A DNA stretch of 64,000 nucleotides from CADCTB01 sp963768975 (GCA_963768975.1 CAVYKB010000013.1:310001-374000); one strand, 5' to 3'. Numbered from the stretch's first letter, positions 16,501-24,805 are shown. A program made the numbers and translations. The notes: generated from the letters alone by a model not told the origin.

Positions 16501-18632
16501 ACCGAGCTGTCGGAGTGCACCAGTAGGCGCCGGTCGGGGGCGTCGCTGAAGCGCCAAGCAGGGCCGAACAGCGGCGAGGTCTTCGAGGTGGACGCCGGGG
16601 CCAGGGCGAAGCTGTTGTAGGTGCGGCCCAGGCCCCGGGCGCCACCGACGACGGGAATGGCGATGTCGGCCGTGCTCACCTGGAGGTTGCCCGTCCCCAC
16701 GTTCACCGTGGCCGTGAGCCGGTCGTTGATGGCGTGGGTGTCGTAGGAGAAGAAGGGCCCGTCGCCGGCCCGGACCAGAGGGTCGGCGGGCGTGGTGACC
16801 TGGTTGCTCGGGGCGTAGCCGTATCCGGCGCCATTGTGGGGGTAGACGCCGAGCACGTAGTTCTTGGACCGGGCCAGGTTGGTGAGCGTGGCGGCGGTGC
16901 AGGTCGCGCACAGGACGGCGTAGTCGCCGGCGTAGCTGAGGTCGGACGGGTTGAGGGCGAGCACGACGTAGGAGTCGACCGCGGAGCCACCGGGAGGCAC
17001 GGTGGCCAGCGTCCAGTTGACGGTGGCCGTGCCGTCGGCGTTGGCGGTGGCCACGACGTTGGTGGGCGGACTGGGCAGGCGGTCGTAGGTGACGTAGAGG
17101 AACGGTGCGTACTGGCCGGCGTTCACCGCAGGAGACCAGAAGACCTTCAGCGCCTTGGGGTCGACCTCATCGGCCCGCACCATCAGTCCGTTGTTGGTCG
17201 ATCCGTTGGCCCAGCTCTGCACGATCGGGGTCACCGGCACCCCCTCCCATGCGGAACTGCAGAGAGTTCCGCCGCCGTTGGGCGTCGGTTGGTGGGCGAA
17301 GGGGTGGCTCGTCACCGGGGCACCCGTGGTGAGCGGCTGGGTGTTCCACGTGGTCGCGGCGCTGAACGGCCCGGCCAGGGCGACGGCCTGGACGGGATAT
17401 CCGGTGCAGGAGTAGTTCGGGCTCTCCCCGCTGAATACGTTGAACATCCACAGATCGGCAGCGAGGACTGTGGCGTTTGCGGGCAGGACCGAAGCGAGCT
17501 CGAACCTGAGCAGGGAACGAAACCGGTAGCTGAAGTTCGCGCCGGGGTCGTACTGCCTGCCGGCGGCGAGCCCCGCGGTCCCGTAGAGGGACGTGTTGGC
17601 CATGCTCCCGTCCTTCACCTGGGTCGCCATCCCGCCCTGCCCGTTGCTTGACTGGGCGAAGGTCGGGTCGATGGTCACCGGGAAGGAGCGTTCCGGAGAC
17701 TTCAGCCAGTTCGGGTCAGCCAGCGCGACTTCCAGGGTGGCGGTGTTGGCCTTCTGGGAGACCAGGCGGACCGAGACCGGTGTGATGGACGTGTCGGCCA
17801 TACCGTCGTCGTAGGCGAAGCCTCCGCCGTAGGTGGCGATGGCCTTCCCCGCCCTGTCGATCAGCTCGACACCCTCGTCGGTCTGGCGAACGCTTGCGCC
17901 GGCGGGCAGGACCAGCTCCTCGGTGTAGCTGGCGGGCGCCTTTGCGTCGGGAAGGATCACGCTCTCCTTGAAGCCATCCCTCGTGAGGGCGATCTTGAGG
18001 TCCCGGCCGGCCGACAGCGCCCAGGGATACTTGGCCTCGTGCTTGTCGAGTGCGGCGGCCACGGGGCTGGCACCGGGATGGCGCAGGGCGACGGGCCCGG
18101 CGCTGGTCTGCACCGTGGCCAGGTTGCCGTCGGCCTTGCGGTTCAGGGTGGCGGCCTGCGGCGCCGCCTTGGCGCCCACGCTGCCGTCGGCCCGGCTGAC
18201 GATGCTTAGGTCGTAGTCGACCCACTTGCCGGAGCCGTCCTTGAAGCGCTGGGGGACGGTGCTGAGCTTGGCGGTACGGCTGCCGTCGGGGTTGGCGTAG
18301 ACGAGTTTGGTGGGGGTGGTCTCGGCCGCGACGACCGTGGAGGCCTTCTCGTCGAAGCCCTTTGGCTTGGACGGGTCAGCAGGAGGAGGGGCCGGGACCA
18401 CCTTGGACGCGTCCTTGGGGGTGGCGTCCCAGGGCGGGACGGTGGTGGTGGGGCTGAGGGAAGGGTCCGGCGACGCCGGGGCCTGAGGGGCTGGGGCCGG
18501 CGGCGCGGCGCTCTGGGCGGAGGCCGGCAGGCCGGGAAGACCCGAAGACACCAGCGCGGCGATGCAGGCCGCGGCCGCCAGGCCGAGGGCCCGGCTCTTG
18601 GTCCGATACTGACTACGCCGTCTCGTGGCCAT
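13521..18632 (-). CDS. Secreted YD-repeat (Rhs) polymorphic toxin
   Basis: A 1,703-residue protein starting at ATG 18632 behind GGGAG; the frame is open to 18704. An N-terminal basic/hydrophobic signal peptide ends near PASAQS and a Pro-rich linker follows. About residues 310-510 form a DNRLRE-like beta domain (SFPVTIDP, SLLRFELASVLP). A fibronectin III-like domain follows (about 514-615). YD repeats, such as YDAAGNLLSR and YDGFGRLRT, fill about 635-1,500. The Rhs core ends with GARYYDATLGRFTQVDP and DPINNFDLAGT near 1,560. The last ~135 residues are a Cys-rich domain I do not recognise (CYGACFGF, CGSKG, CYVGCSG). In the family the core forms a shell around the C-terminal toxin, which is released into rival cells. 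A small membrane protein follows as likely immunity. Confidence 0.9.
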   Translation of the reverse strand: MATRRRSQYRTKSRALGLAAAACIAALVSSGLPGLPASAQSAAPPAPAPQAPASPDPSLSPTTTVPPWDATPKDASKVVPAPPPADPSKPKGFDEKASTVVAAETTPTKLVYANPDGSRTAKLSTVPQRFKDGSGKWVDYDLSIVSRADGSVGAKAAPQAATLNRKADGNLATVQTSAGPVALRHPGASPVAAALDKHEAKYPWALSAGRDLKIALTRDGFKESVILPDAKAPASYTEELVLPAGASVRQTDEGVELIDRAGKAIATYGGGFAYDDGMADTSITPVSVRLVSQKANTATLEVALADPNWLKSPERSFPVTIDPTFAQSSNGQGGMATQVKDGSMANTSLYGTAGLAAGRQYDPGANFSYRFRSLLRFELASVLPANATVLAADLWMFNVFSGESPNYSCTGYPVQAVALAGPFSAATTWNTQPLTTGAPVTSHPFAHQPTPNGGGTLCSSAWEGVPVTPIVQSWANGSTNNGLMVRADEVDPKALKVFWSPAVNAGQYAPFLYVTYDRLPSPPTNVVATANADGTATVNWTLATVPPGGSAVDSYVVLALNPSDLSYAGDYAVLCATCTAATLTNLARSKNYVLGVYPHNGAGYGYAPSNQVTTPADPLVRAGDGPFFSYDTHAINDRLTATVNVGTGNLQVSTADIAIPVVGGARGLGRTYNSFALAPASTSKTSPLFGPAWRFSDAPDRRLLVHSDSSVTYLSGGGHATVFAAGTLAPPTGIDASLIKKTDGTYVLTDIRSGGVANFRADGLMTSEVDRNGNTITFTYPSGGGYPASIAGNAGTAPGNTVNITYGGPGGKVSAISQAGGGLSRSVSYAYDASGYLYQVTDAAGTTTFGYDPTTRDLITITDAANHVTRFTYDSSRRVKTVRREITGGDAVTTYNYPTATQTTVSDANGNPPITHTFTADGRLELSENAHGVKTDPHWTADLKVDKVETYQGSLLQAVLETVWTLLPGTSTLNLTEILSPTGASVTMGGHGTVPKPPGATNGATLDRLPTWTKDTMGFETRYGYDPKGNVEQVTSCLSYPGGVCTGNEANIEYNPDGTVAKAYSPAWPTSNPTLYGYTNKQLTSVDPPGADLGSTTATYDGFGRLRTSTSGRGMTTTFTYDLADRVKVEAHSDASPSITYNYDAAGNLLSRSDTGGTTTYTYDQANRPLTKTGGLSWTWYPAGNLKTATDPGGTTTYLYNNLNRLHQVNEPSGRKTLYGYDIFGRRTDTWYNTGSDIAYLLNAVIAPFNFAAHTEATYDAAGQLTELKTTRASSDTDPAKVISHLQYGYNLADHATCPEGRLGQTSTRQRVTDVLAANTTTYCYDPAGRLTTAATTGGPTYSYAFDANTNRTSGPEGTHSVNLVDQLTDTGFDYDLDGNLTAGGSLSALAYNGINQTTSMTTGGNTTAYTYAGGGQAERTTAGPTTALHGILGLMSETTGGVGTYYVRDAGGSLIYEKTPVGDFYYVYDGQGSVIALVAPDGTQRAAYSYDPYGDHATATGMNGALPPNPWRWSGSYMDATGLYKMGARYYDATLGRFTQVDPVEGGSANDYDYANGDPINNFDLAGTYCITGRQGGKCRKWRDVPSAASRTFKEGGITISACYGACFGFSHKASTGGKWHIVAGCCGSKGPSATWSPDYDVTDHWDFSAGGCYVGCSGVTTNYKTNEASPVIGVGTPGAWYGAFYSFVPERNECGPTLCPQ

Positions 18633-18704
18633 CACTGCTCCCGCGCCGGTCCGGGCCCCGTTGCCCGTGGCGTCCATCATCAAGGCGCCGGCGCCGCAGG
18701 TCAC

Positions 18705-18750
18705 GGGCCATCCTGGAAATGGCCCGATCGGGCCATTCTCAATATGGCCC
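18705..18750. promoter_or_regulatory. Operator array: two 21-bp inverted repeats GGGCCAT-N7-ATGGCCC, 4 bp apart
   Basis: Half-sites lie at 18705-18711, 18719-18725, 18730-18736 and 18744-18750. The central pair also forms a perfect 18-bp palindrome (18719-18736). The array sits in the 208-bp spacer between the divergent Rhs and response-regulator genes. Such symmetric, repeated spacing points to cooperative binding by a dimeric regulator. The adjacent LuxR-type response regulator is the obvious candidate; this is inferred. Confidence 0.75.
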
Positions 18751-18840
18751 GGTGATCCGGGAATAAATGCAGGCTAGGCCGACCCTTTTGCAGTTCACCC
18801 GTCCCCTACCATCGGCGGTGATGTCCCGGCGGCGGCCCCG

Positions 18841-19470
18841 ATGATCGAGGTGCTGGTGGTCGACGACCACTCCGGCTTCCGACGCGTCCTGTGCTCGGTG
18901 CTCGGGGCAGAGGCCGACATCAGCGTGGTCGGGGAGGCCTCCGACGGCGAGGAGGCGGTGGCCAAGTGCCTCGAGTTGGTGCCCAACGTGGTCCTCCTCG
19001 ATGTCCAGATGCCCGGGACCGGGGGCATCGAGGCGGCGCAGGCCATCAAGGACGCCCTGCCCACGGCCAAGGTGCTCATGCTGACCGGCAGCGACAGCGA
19101 GGACGACCTCTACAAGGCGCTGCGGGCCGGCGCCAGCGGCTACCTGCTCAAAGACAGCGCCCTCGAGGACCTGGCCGCATCGGTGCGCACCGCGGCCGGC
19201 GGCCAGAGCGTCCTGTCGCCGGCCATGGCGGCCAAACTCGCCGCCGAGTTCGCCCGGCCTGTCCCCGAGCCCGAGCCCTGCCTCAGCGAGCGGGAGACAG
19301 AGATCCTCCGCTTGGTGGCCGAGGGCTGTGCTAACCGGGAGATCGCCGAGCGCCTGTTCGTCTCACCGCACACCGTCAAGCGCCACGTGGCCAACATCCT
19401 GGCCAAGCTCCACCAGCGCACCCGCCTGGAAGCGGCCATGTTCGCGCTGCGCCGCAACCTCCTGGACTGA
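18841..19470 (+). CDS. NarL/FixJ-family two-component response regulator
   Basis: A 209-residue regulator: receiver domain with acidic pair D8-D9, phospho-acceptor D54 (VVLLDVQMPG), T82 and K104, then a LuxR-type helix-turn-helix from about residue 148 (LSERETEILRLVAEGCANRE, SPHTVKRHVANIL). No histidine kinase is encoded in the island, so it is an orphan or is served by a chromosomal kinase. It is divergent from the Rhs toxin across an operator array and probably controls it, itself or both. Confidence 0.93.
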   Translation: MIEVLVVDDHSGFRRVLCSVLGAEADISVVGEASDGEEAVAKCLELVPNVVLLDVQMPGTGGIEAAQAIKDALPTAKVLMLTGSDSEDDLYKALRAGASGYLLKDSALEDLAASVRTAAGGQSVLSPAMAAKLAAEFARPVPEPEPCLSERETEILRLVAEGCANREIAERLFVSPHTVKRHVANILAKLHQRTRLEAAMFALRRNLLD

Positions 19471-19571
19471 CGGCCCTTCGCCGCCCCAGCTGACTGTCGC
19501 GGGCTTCCTTCGAAGCCTCAATGCCGCGCCGGGCGCCGGCAGGCTGCCCTACCGCCCGCTCAGCAGGGTCG

Positions 19572-19952
19572 TCACGATGGCCCCGACCACGGCACCAGGG
19601 CCCCGATGGCGGCGCTGACCGCCGGTGCGGCCAGCGCCGGGCCGGTGGGGAGGGCGTCGAGCTGGGCCAAGCGGCGCCGGCAGGCGGCCCGAGCCCGCTG
19701 CGCCCGCCGCCATCCGTAGGCGGAGAGGCCGGTGAGCAACACCCAGACCGGGAACATCTGCACCTCGAGGTCGTCTACCGGCGCCGAGCTGGCCATCTTG
19801 GCCAGGGTCAAGCCGGCCAACACCAGGGTGAAGGGGATGGCGACCGCGAGCTTCGCGGTGGCCTTGCGGTGCTCGATGCGCAGGTCATGCACGCGCAGTC
19901 GGCGGGCGACGACGGACTCCGGGTCGCTCACGATGTCGTGAGGAGCGCTCAT
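19572..19952 (-). CDS. Hypothetical membrane protein
   Basis: A 126-residue protein with two hydrophobic helices (AKLAVAIPFTLVLAGLTLA and FPVWVLLTGLSAYGW), a basic stretch (RRAQRARAACRRR) and an Ala-rich C-terminus. Its ATG overlaps the stop of the upstream HTH gene (ATGA), so they form one unit with the integrase gene. No family was recognised. Confidence 0.7.
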   Translation of the reverse strand: MSAPHDIVSDPESVVARRLRVHDLRIEHRKATAKLAVAIPFTLVLAGLTLAKMASSAPVDDLEVQMFPVWVLLTGLSAYGWRRAQRARAACRRRLAQLDALPTGPALAAPAVSAAIGALVPWSGPS

Positions 19953-20290
19953 GGTTCCTCGCGTCCGTGGTCGCTTTGGTCCCCGCCGGCCAAGGCGGCC
20001 ACCCGGACCCAGTGCTGGTGCGCGGCCTGGCGGCTGATGCACAGGGCGTTGCCGATCTGGGACCACGAGGCCCCGAGCGTGCGGGCGGCCACGGCGCCGT
20101 GGCCGGCCTCCTCGCCGAGGCAGTGGCGCAGCTCGGTGATGGCTGCCAGCTTGTCCAGCACCACCGCGGGGTCGGCCTCGCTGAGGTCGAGGCGCACCGG
20201 CGAGGTGGCCCGGAAGAACCGGCCCAGGTCAATCGTCGGCGCCGCGTGCTCTCGCAGGTGGGCGATGATCCGGTCGGTGGAGCCAGTCAT
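19949..20290 (-). CDS. Small helix-turn-helix protein downstream of the integrase
   Basis: A 113-residue protein whose C-terminal half has a sigma-region-4/HTH-like segment (TLGASWSQIGNALCISRQAA then HQHW). The N-terminal half is helical. The ATG at 20290 is 28 bp after the integrase stop, so it is probably in the int operon, and it overlaps the next membrane protein gene. It may regulate the element; the exact role is unknown. Confidence 0.68.
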   Translation of the reverse strand: MTGSTDRIIAHLREHAAPTIDLGRFFRATSPVRLDLSEADPAVVLDKLAAITELRHCLGEEAGHGAVAARTLGASWSQIGNALCISRQAAHQHWVRVAALAGGDQSDHGREEP

Positions 20291-20318
20291 GGCCAACCCT
20301 ACCCCTCTCAATGTCAAG

Positions 20319-21566
20319 CTAGGTTGACGGAATCGGTGCCTGCTCCTGACCCCCGATAACTGGCAGAACCGGGGGGCAGGACGAGGTAGACGCTCGATTA
20401 GCGGGCGTGTCATCTGCCCGCCTCAGGAGGCGGTCCCAGGCGTCGATGGCGTGCGGCAGGGACGGACGAACGGCGTGGCGGTAGCCCTGCGTGGTCCGGG
20501 TGTCGACGTGACCGGCAAGGTCGGCCACCTTCACGAGGTCGTCGAGCTGGTCGGCGACCAGCGAGACAAAGGAGTGTCGGAGCTCATACGTCGTCCAGTC
20601 ACTCCCGAGACCGGCCCGGTCGCACAATTGTCGGAATGCCCGCCTGAGATTGGAGAGCGTCATCGGCGTGCCGTTGCGGCTGCAGAAGACGAAGCCCTCC
20701 TCGTCATAGAGACGGAGCATCCGCATCTCCTCCCGGTGGCGGTGAAGGGCGGCGACGAGGAGGGGGTGAAGCCCGATGGTGCGCCGGCTCCGCGGCGTCT
20801 TCGGCTCGACCTGGCCGGCGTACCGGTCGTCGACTTCCAAGGACCGCTCGGTGACTCGAATGCTCGGAGACTCGGAGTCGATGTCGACGTAGCACCAGCG
20901 AAGTCCGGCCAGCTCCCCGGGCCGAAGTCCGCACATGAGGCCGGTGAGCCACATGGCGGGCCGGGCGTCAGCCGGGATGGCGTCGACGAGCAGGCGCTGT
21001 GCCTGCTCGATGGTGAAGCTCTTGCGCTGCTTCGCCGCACGCTTCTCCGGCAGGAGCACGTCGGCGGCCGGATTCGTCTTGATCGTGCGCCGGCGGAGGC
21101 CGTGTTGCAGGGCCTGGTTGAGGTAGTTCCAGTTGCGGTCGATCGTGCTGGTCGAATACCCGCGTGTCGCCATTCCGCCGAAGAGCGCCTCGAGGCGCTC
21201 GGTGGAAGTGCGATCGACCCACAGCTTGCCGACGACGGGGCGCACGCTGGTGTCGAGCAGGTGGCGGGCGTTCGCCAGTGTGTTCGGCGACTTGGTCCGA
21301 GCGTGGCGGGATCGCTTGGTGGCCGAGGAATTCGGGCAGCCGTCAGCGAACCACGCGTCGATCACATCGTTGAAGCTCGCCTGCCGAGCCCGCCGAGGGC
21401 CTGGGTCGAGCGACTGCGCTCGCAGGGCGAGAAGCTCGTCGAGGTCCGCCTGGGCGTCGGCCTTGTTGACACGCTCGATCTTGCGCCGCGAGCCGTCGGG
21501 GAAGCGCACCCACGCCATCCATCGCCCGGCGCTTTCGTTCCACCGCACGGTGGGCCGCTGCCCCAT
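20319..21566 (-). CDS. int: Tyrosine recombinase/integrase of the island
   Basis: A 415-residue site-specific recombinase with an N-terminal arm-binding-like region, a SAM-like core-binding domain and a C-terminal catalytic domain: Arg in CGLRPGELAGLRW, YELRHSF (Tyr where many have the first His of HxxR), AGHVDTRTTQGYRH with the last His and nucleophilic Tyr. It lies about 115 bp from the tRNA-Ala 3' end and reads away from it, with inverted and direct copies of CTGGCTACGT in between. It should catalyse integration and excision at the 46-bp repeat. Confidence 0.95.
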   Translation of the reverse strand: MGQRPTVRWNESAGRWMAWVRFPDGSRRKIERVNKADAQADLDELLALRAQSLDPGPRRARQASFNDVIDAWFADGCPNSSATKRSRHARTKSPNTLANARHLLDTSVRPVVGKLWVDRTSTERLEALFGGMATRGYSTSTIDRNWNYLNQALQHGLRRRTIKTNPAADVLLPEKRAAKQRKSFTIEQAQRLLVDAIPADARPAMWLTGLMCGLRPGELAGLRWCYVDIDSESPSIRVTERSLEVDDRYAGQVEPKTPRSRRTIGLHPLLVAALHRHREEMRMLRLYDEEGFVFCSRNGTPMTLSNLRRAFRQLCDRAGLGSDWTTYELRHSFVSLVADQLDDLVKVADLAGHVDTRTTQGYRHAVRPSLPHAIDAWDRLLRRADDTPANRASTSSCPPVLPVIGGQEQAPIPST

Positions 21567-21581
21567 CCGCCAACCCCTCCG

Positions 21582-21623
21582 ACGTAGCCAGTGAGCGAAA
21601 GGCTACGCTCAATCTGGCTACGT
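21582..21623. repeat. Putative integrase arm-type sites, right end
   Basis: CTGGCTACGT occurs at 21614-21623 and inverted at 21582-21591, with a degenerate AGGCTACGCT at 21600-21609. The two exact copies at the opposite island end (4384, 4396) make a chance origin unlikely. They lie between the integrase start and the tRNA. Confidence 0.55.
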
Positions 21624-21680
21624 CGCCAGTGCGGGGGACTTTCCGACTTCCTCGCGCCCCCTCTGACCTGCGATTTCTGT

Positions 21681-21726
21681 GTGGAGCTGAGGGGATTTGA
21701 ACCCCTGACCCCTTGCATGCCATGCA
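21681..21726 (-). repeat. Right attachment site inside tRNA-Ala(GGC)
   Basis: The 46 bp are identical to 4165-4210 and comprise the 3' half of the tRNA gene plus one flanking base. Crossover within this identity left a complete tRNA here. Confidence 0.9.
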
Positions 21727-21754
21727 AGTGCTCTGCCAGCTGAGCTACAGCCCC
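21682..21754 (-). tRNA. tRNA-Ala (anticodon GGC)
   Basis: The 73-nt gene folds into a full cloverleaf. The acceptor stem begins GGGGCTG and ends CAGCTCC plus discriminator A, and includes the G3:U70 pair that specifies alanine. The anticodon loop is ATGGCAT with anticodon GGC, reading GCC. No CCA is encoded. It is the integration target of the island and divergent from leuS. Confidence 0.95.
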
Positions 21755-21811
21755 GCGCCCCAAGAACTTACCACCGCCGGCACAAGCGCCGGCCCCGTTA
21801 CAGTCCGAGGC

Positions 21812-24252
21812 ATGGCCGAGGCCTATGACGTCCAGCAGGTGGAGCAAAAGTGGCAGGCCCGGTGGCGGGACGACGGCACCTATGAGGTCGAGGCCGACGA
21901 CCCTCGCCCGCCCTTCTACTCCCTCTGCATGTACCCGTACCCCAGCGGCGCCGCCCACCAGGGCCACGTCCGCAACTACACCTTCGGCGACCTGATCGTC
22001 CGCCACCGCACGATGCAGGGCCACGCCGTCCTCAGCCCCATGGGGTTCGACTCCTTCGGGCTGCCGGCGGAGAATGCGGCCATCAAGACCGGTGTCCACC
22101 CCCGGCCGTTCACCGACGCCCGCATCGTCGAGCTGAAGGAGTCGATCGAGCGGCTGGGCGCGGTCTACGACTGGCGGCGGGAGGTTCGCAGCCACGATCC
22201 GGCCTACATCCGCTGGACCCAGTGGATCTTCCTCCGGTTCCTGGAGGCCGGCCTGGCCTACCGCAAGCAGGCCCCGGTCAACTGGTGCCCGGGCTGCCAG
22301 ACCGTGCTGGCCAACGAGCAGGTCAACGCCGACGGCACCTGTGACCGCTCGGGCGATGTCGTCGTAAAGCGCAACCTCGAGCAGTGGTTCTTCAAGATCA
22401 CCGACTACGCCGACCAGCTGCTCGACGACCTGGACACGCTGGACTGGCCGGAGCGGGTCAAGATCATGCAGCGCAACTGGATCGGCCGCTCCGAAGGGGC
22501 CGAGTTCGACCTCCAAGTGGCGCGGTCGGACAAGACCATCCGGGTCTTCACCACCCGCCCCGACACGTCGTTCGGCATGACCTACGTGGTCCTGGCCCCC
22601 GAGCACCCGCTGGTGCCGGCGCTGACCACCGACGGCGAGCGGGAGGCGGTCGAGGCGTTCGTGGCCGAGGTTTCGACCCACTCCGAGGTCGAGCGCCAGT
22701 CTGCAGAGGGCCCGCTGAACAAGCGGGGGGTCTTCACCGGCGCTTACGCGGTTAACCCCTTCAACGGCGAAGACGTGCCCATCTACCTGGCCGATTACGT
22801 GCTCATGGGCTACGGCACGGGGGCGATCATGGCCGTGCCCGGGGAGGACCAGCGCGACTGGGACTTCGCCGAGGCCTACGACCTGCCCATCGTCGAGACC
22901 GTGCAGCGGCCCGAGAACTGGGACGGCAAGGCGTACACGGGCGGCGACGGCGTCGCCATCAACAGCGAGTGGTTGAACGGGCTGGGCAAGACCGAGGCCA
23001 TCACCAAGGCCATCGACTGGCTGGAGGGGCAGGGCATCGGCGAGCGGAAGGTCAACTTCCGCCTGCGGGACTGGCTGCTGTCCCGCCAGCGCTTCTGGGG
23101 CTGCCCGATCCCCGTCGTCTACTGCCCCGAGCACGGGGCGGTGCCGGTGCCGGAGGACCAGCTGCCGGTGCTGGCCCCCGACGACGTGGAGTTTCGGCCG
23201 ACCGGCGAGTCGCCCCTGCGCTTCCACGAGGGCTTCCTGCGCACCGAGTGCCCGAACGTGCGGCCAGCCCGCCACTCGCGAGACCGACACCATGGACACT
23301 TTCGTCGACTCGTCCTGGTACTTCCTGCGCTTCACCGACCCCCACAACACCGAAGCGCCGTTCGACGCGGCGATCGCCGCCCACTGGATGCCCGTCGACC
23401 AGTACATCGGCGGCATCGAGCACGCCATCCTCCACCTGATGTACGCCCGGTTCTTCACCAAGGCCCTGTCCGACCTGGGCGTGGCCCCCAAGGAGCTGCG
23501 GGAACCGTTCGCCCGGCTGTTCACCCAGGGCATGATTCGCATGGGCGGATCGAAGATGTCGAAGTCCAAGGGCAACCTGGTGGCGCCGGCCAAGTACTTC
23601 GACACCGTCGGCGCCGACGCCCTGCGCCTGTTCCACCTGTTCGTGGGCCCGCCGGCGGACGACGTCGACTGGAGTGAGCAGACCGACGAGGTCATCGACG
23701 GTTGCGGCCGGTTCCTCAACCGGGTCTGGCGCCTGGCCACCGGCGAGGTGGCGACCGTGCCCGGGGACCAAGCCGCCGGCCGGCGACCTGGAGCGGGCCA
23801 CCCACGCGCTGGTGGCCAAGGTGAGCGAGGACTACGACCGCTGGTCGTACAACACGGTGGTGGCGGCCTGCATGGAGTTCACCAACCTGCTGTACAAGCA
23901 CGTCCAGGCCGGCGGTGCGGTGGAAGAGGCGGTCGACACGCTGCTCCTGCTCATGGCGCCGATGGCCCCCCACGCCACCGCCGAACTCTGGGAGCGCCGG
24001 CACGCCGGCGAGCACATCCATACCCAGTCGTGGCCGGCGTTCGACCCGGCCCTGGCCTCGGCGCTGACCGAGATCATGGTCGTGCAGGTCAACGGCAAGG
24101 TTCGCGACCGCATCGAGGTCGACGCCGGCGTCGACGAGGCGGAAATGGAGCGGCTGGCGCTGGCCTCGCTCAAGGTCCAGTCCGCCCTGGAAGGCGGCGA
24201 GCCCCGCAAGGTCATCGCCCGCCCGCCGCGGTTGGTCAACATCGTCCGTTAG
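21812..24252 (+). pseudogene. leuS: Leucyl-tRNA synthetase, interrupted by two apparent 1-base insertions
   Basis: Class I synthetase that charges tRNA-Leu. From ATG 21812 (MAEAYDVQQVEQKW) it shows the HIGH-type motif in YPYPSGAAHQGH, the CP1 editing domain (IRVFTTRPDTSFGMTYV, GYGTGAIMAVPGED) and, after the first break, KMSKSKGN. Removing one G near 23258 restores a CPNCGQPA-type motif and the frame of DTMDTFVDSSWY. Removing one C near 23785 restores AAGGDLERATHAL and the anticodon-binding and C-terminal domains. Corrected length is about 812 residues, as expected. Because leuS is essential and no second copy is visible, sequencing or assembly error is likelier than true loss. Confidence 0.9.
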
Positions 24253-24523
24253 CGGTACGTGCTCACCGAGCAGACGGCGCCCGGGAGTCGGGAATGATCG
24301 CGAGGCGAACCTCGGAACCAAATCGTGCGGCGCGACCTGTACCCGTCCACCGAGCGCCTCCTCTGCTCGGGCGTCGATCGAGTCCGCGTCTTCGACCGTG
24401 AAGGCGACGCTCCAATGCGGGGTCTCGGGGCCGCCCAGGAGCACTCGCCCGCCGGCCTCGGCCACCCGAGCGGCGCCGGCGTCGGCGCTTTCAACACCGA
24501 TCTCGGTGTTCGACGCCGGCGCA
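24250..24523 (-). pseudogene. Decayed VOC/glyoxalase-fold protein fragment
   Basis: Minus-strand translation gives GGPETPHWSVAFTVEDADSI then DARAEEALGGRVQVAPHD, the typical second half of a vicinal-oxygen-chelate domain. The expected ending (LAII.DSQGAVCSVSTYR) is split over the other two frames, implying two missing bases. The N-terminal half is absent. It is either a true remnant or part of the same low-quality patch as leuS. Confidence 0.55.
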
Positions 24524-24757
24524 TCAGTCGACGGTCGCGCCAGCGGGAAGCTCGGCCCTTACCGCATCGAGCCCATCAGCGACGGCTTTGTCGGTCCCTT
24601 CGAGGGTCAACACCAGCACGACTGATTCCGCCGGGGCGTCGGGGTCGTCGGCGCGGTTCGCCGACCTCAGCTCGATGCCGGCGGTCTCGGCGAGCAGGGC
24701 CGCGGCCTGCACAGCGAAGGCGGACGGGCCGCGATAGGTCACCTCGTGCGTGGTCAC
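24524..24757 (-). CDS. Small hypothetical protein
   Basis: A 77-residue frame from GTG 24757, preceded by AAGGTG at suitable spacing, with plausible alpha/beta character (HEVTYRGPSAFAVQAAALLA, ESVVLVLTLEG, AVADGLDAVRAEL). It is divergent from the secreted repeat protein and its stop overlaps the first bases of the VOC fragment. No family was recognised. Confidence 0.5.
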   Translation of the reverse strand: MTTHEVTYRGPSAFAVQAAALLAETAGIELRSANRADDPDAPAESVVLVLTLEGTDKAVADGLDAVRAELPAGATVD

Positions 24758-24805
24758 GCCGACACCTTCGCGCAGGGAACAGCCGTTGTGAGGGGAACAG
24801 GAATA

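Noticed and set aside
13524..16526. 1,000-codon open frame on the plus strand opposite the Rhs gene
   Set aside because: Antisense shadow of a high-GC gene: Val/Gly/Arg-rich translation with no family resemblance, while the minus strand gives clear YD repeats.
19471..20330. Plus-strand frames of up to 268 codons behind the response regulator
   Set aside because: They overlap the better supported minus-strand HTH and membrane protein genes, which overlap by ATGA and have plausible folds.
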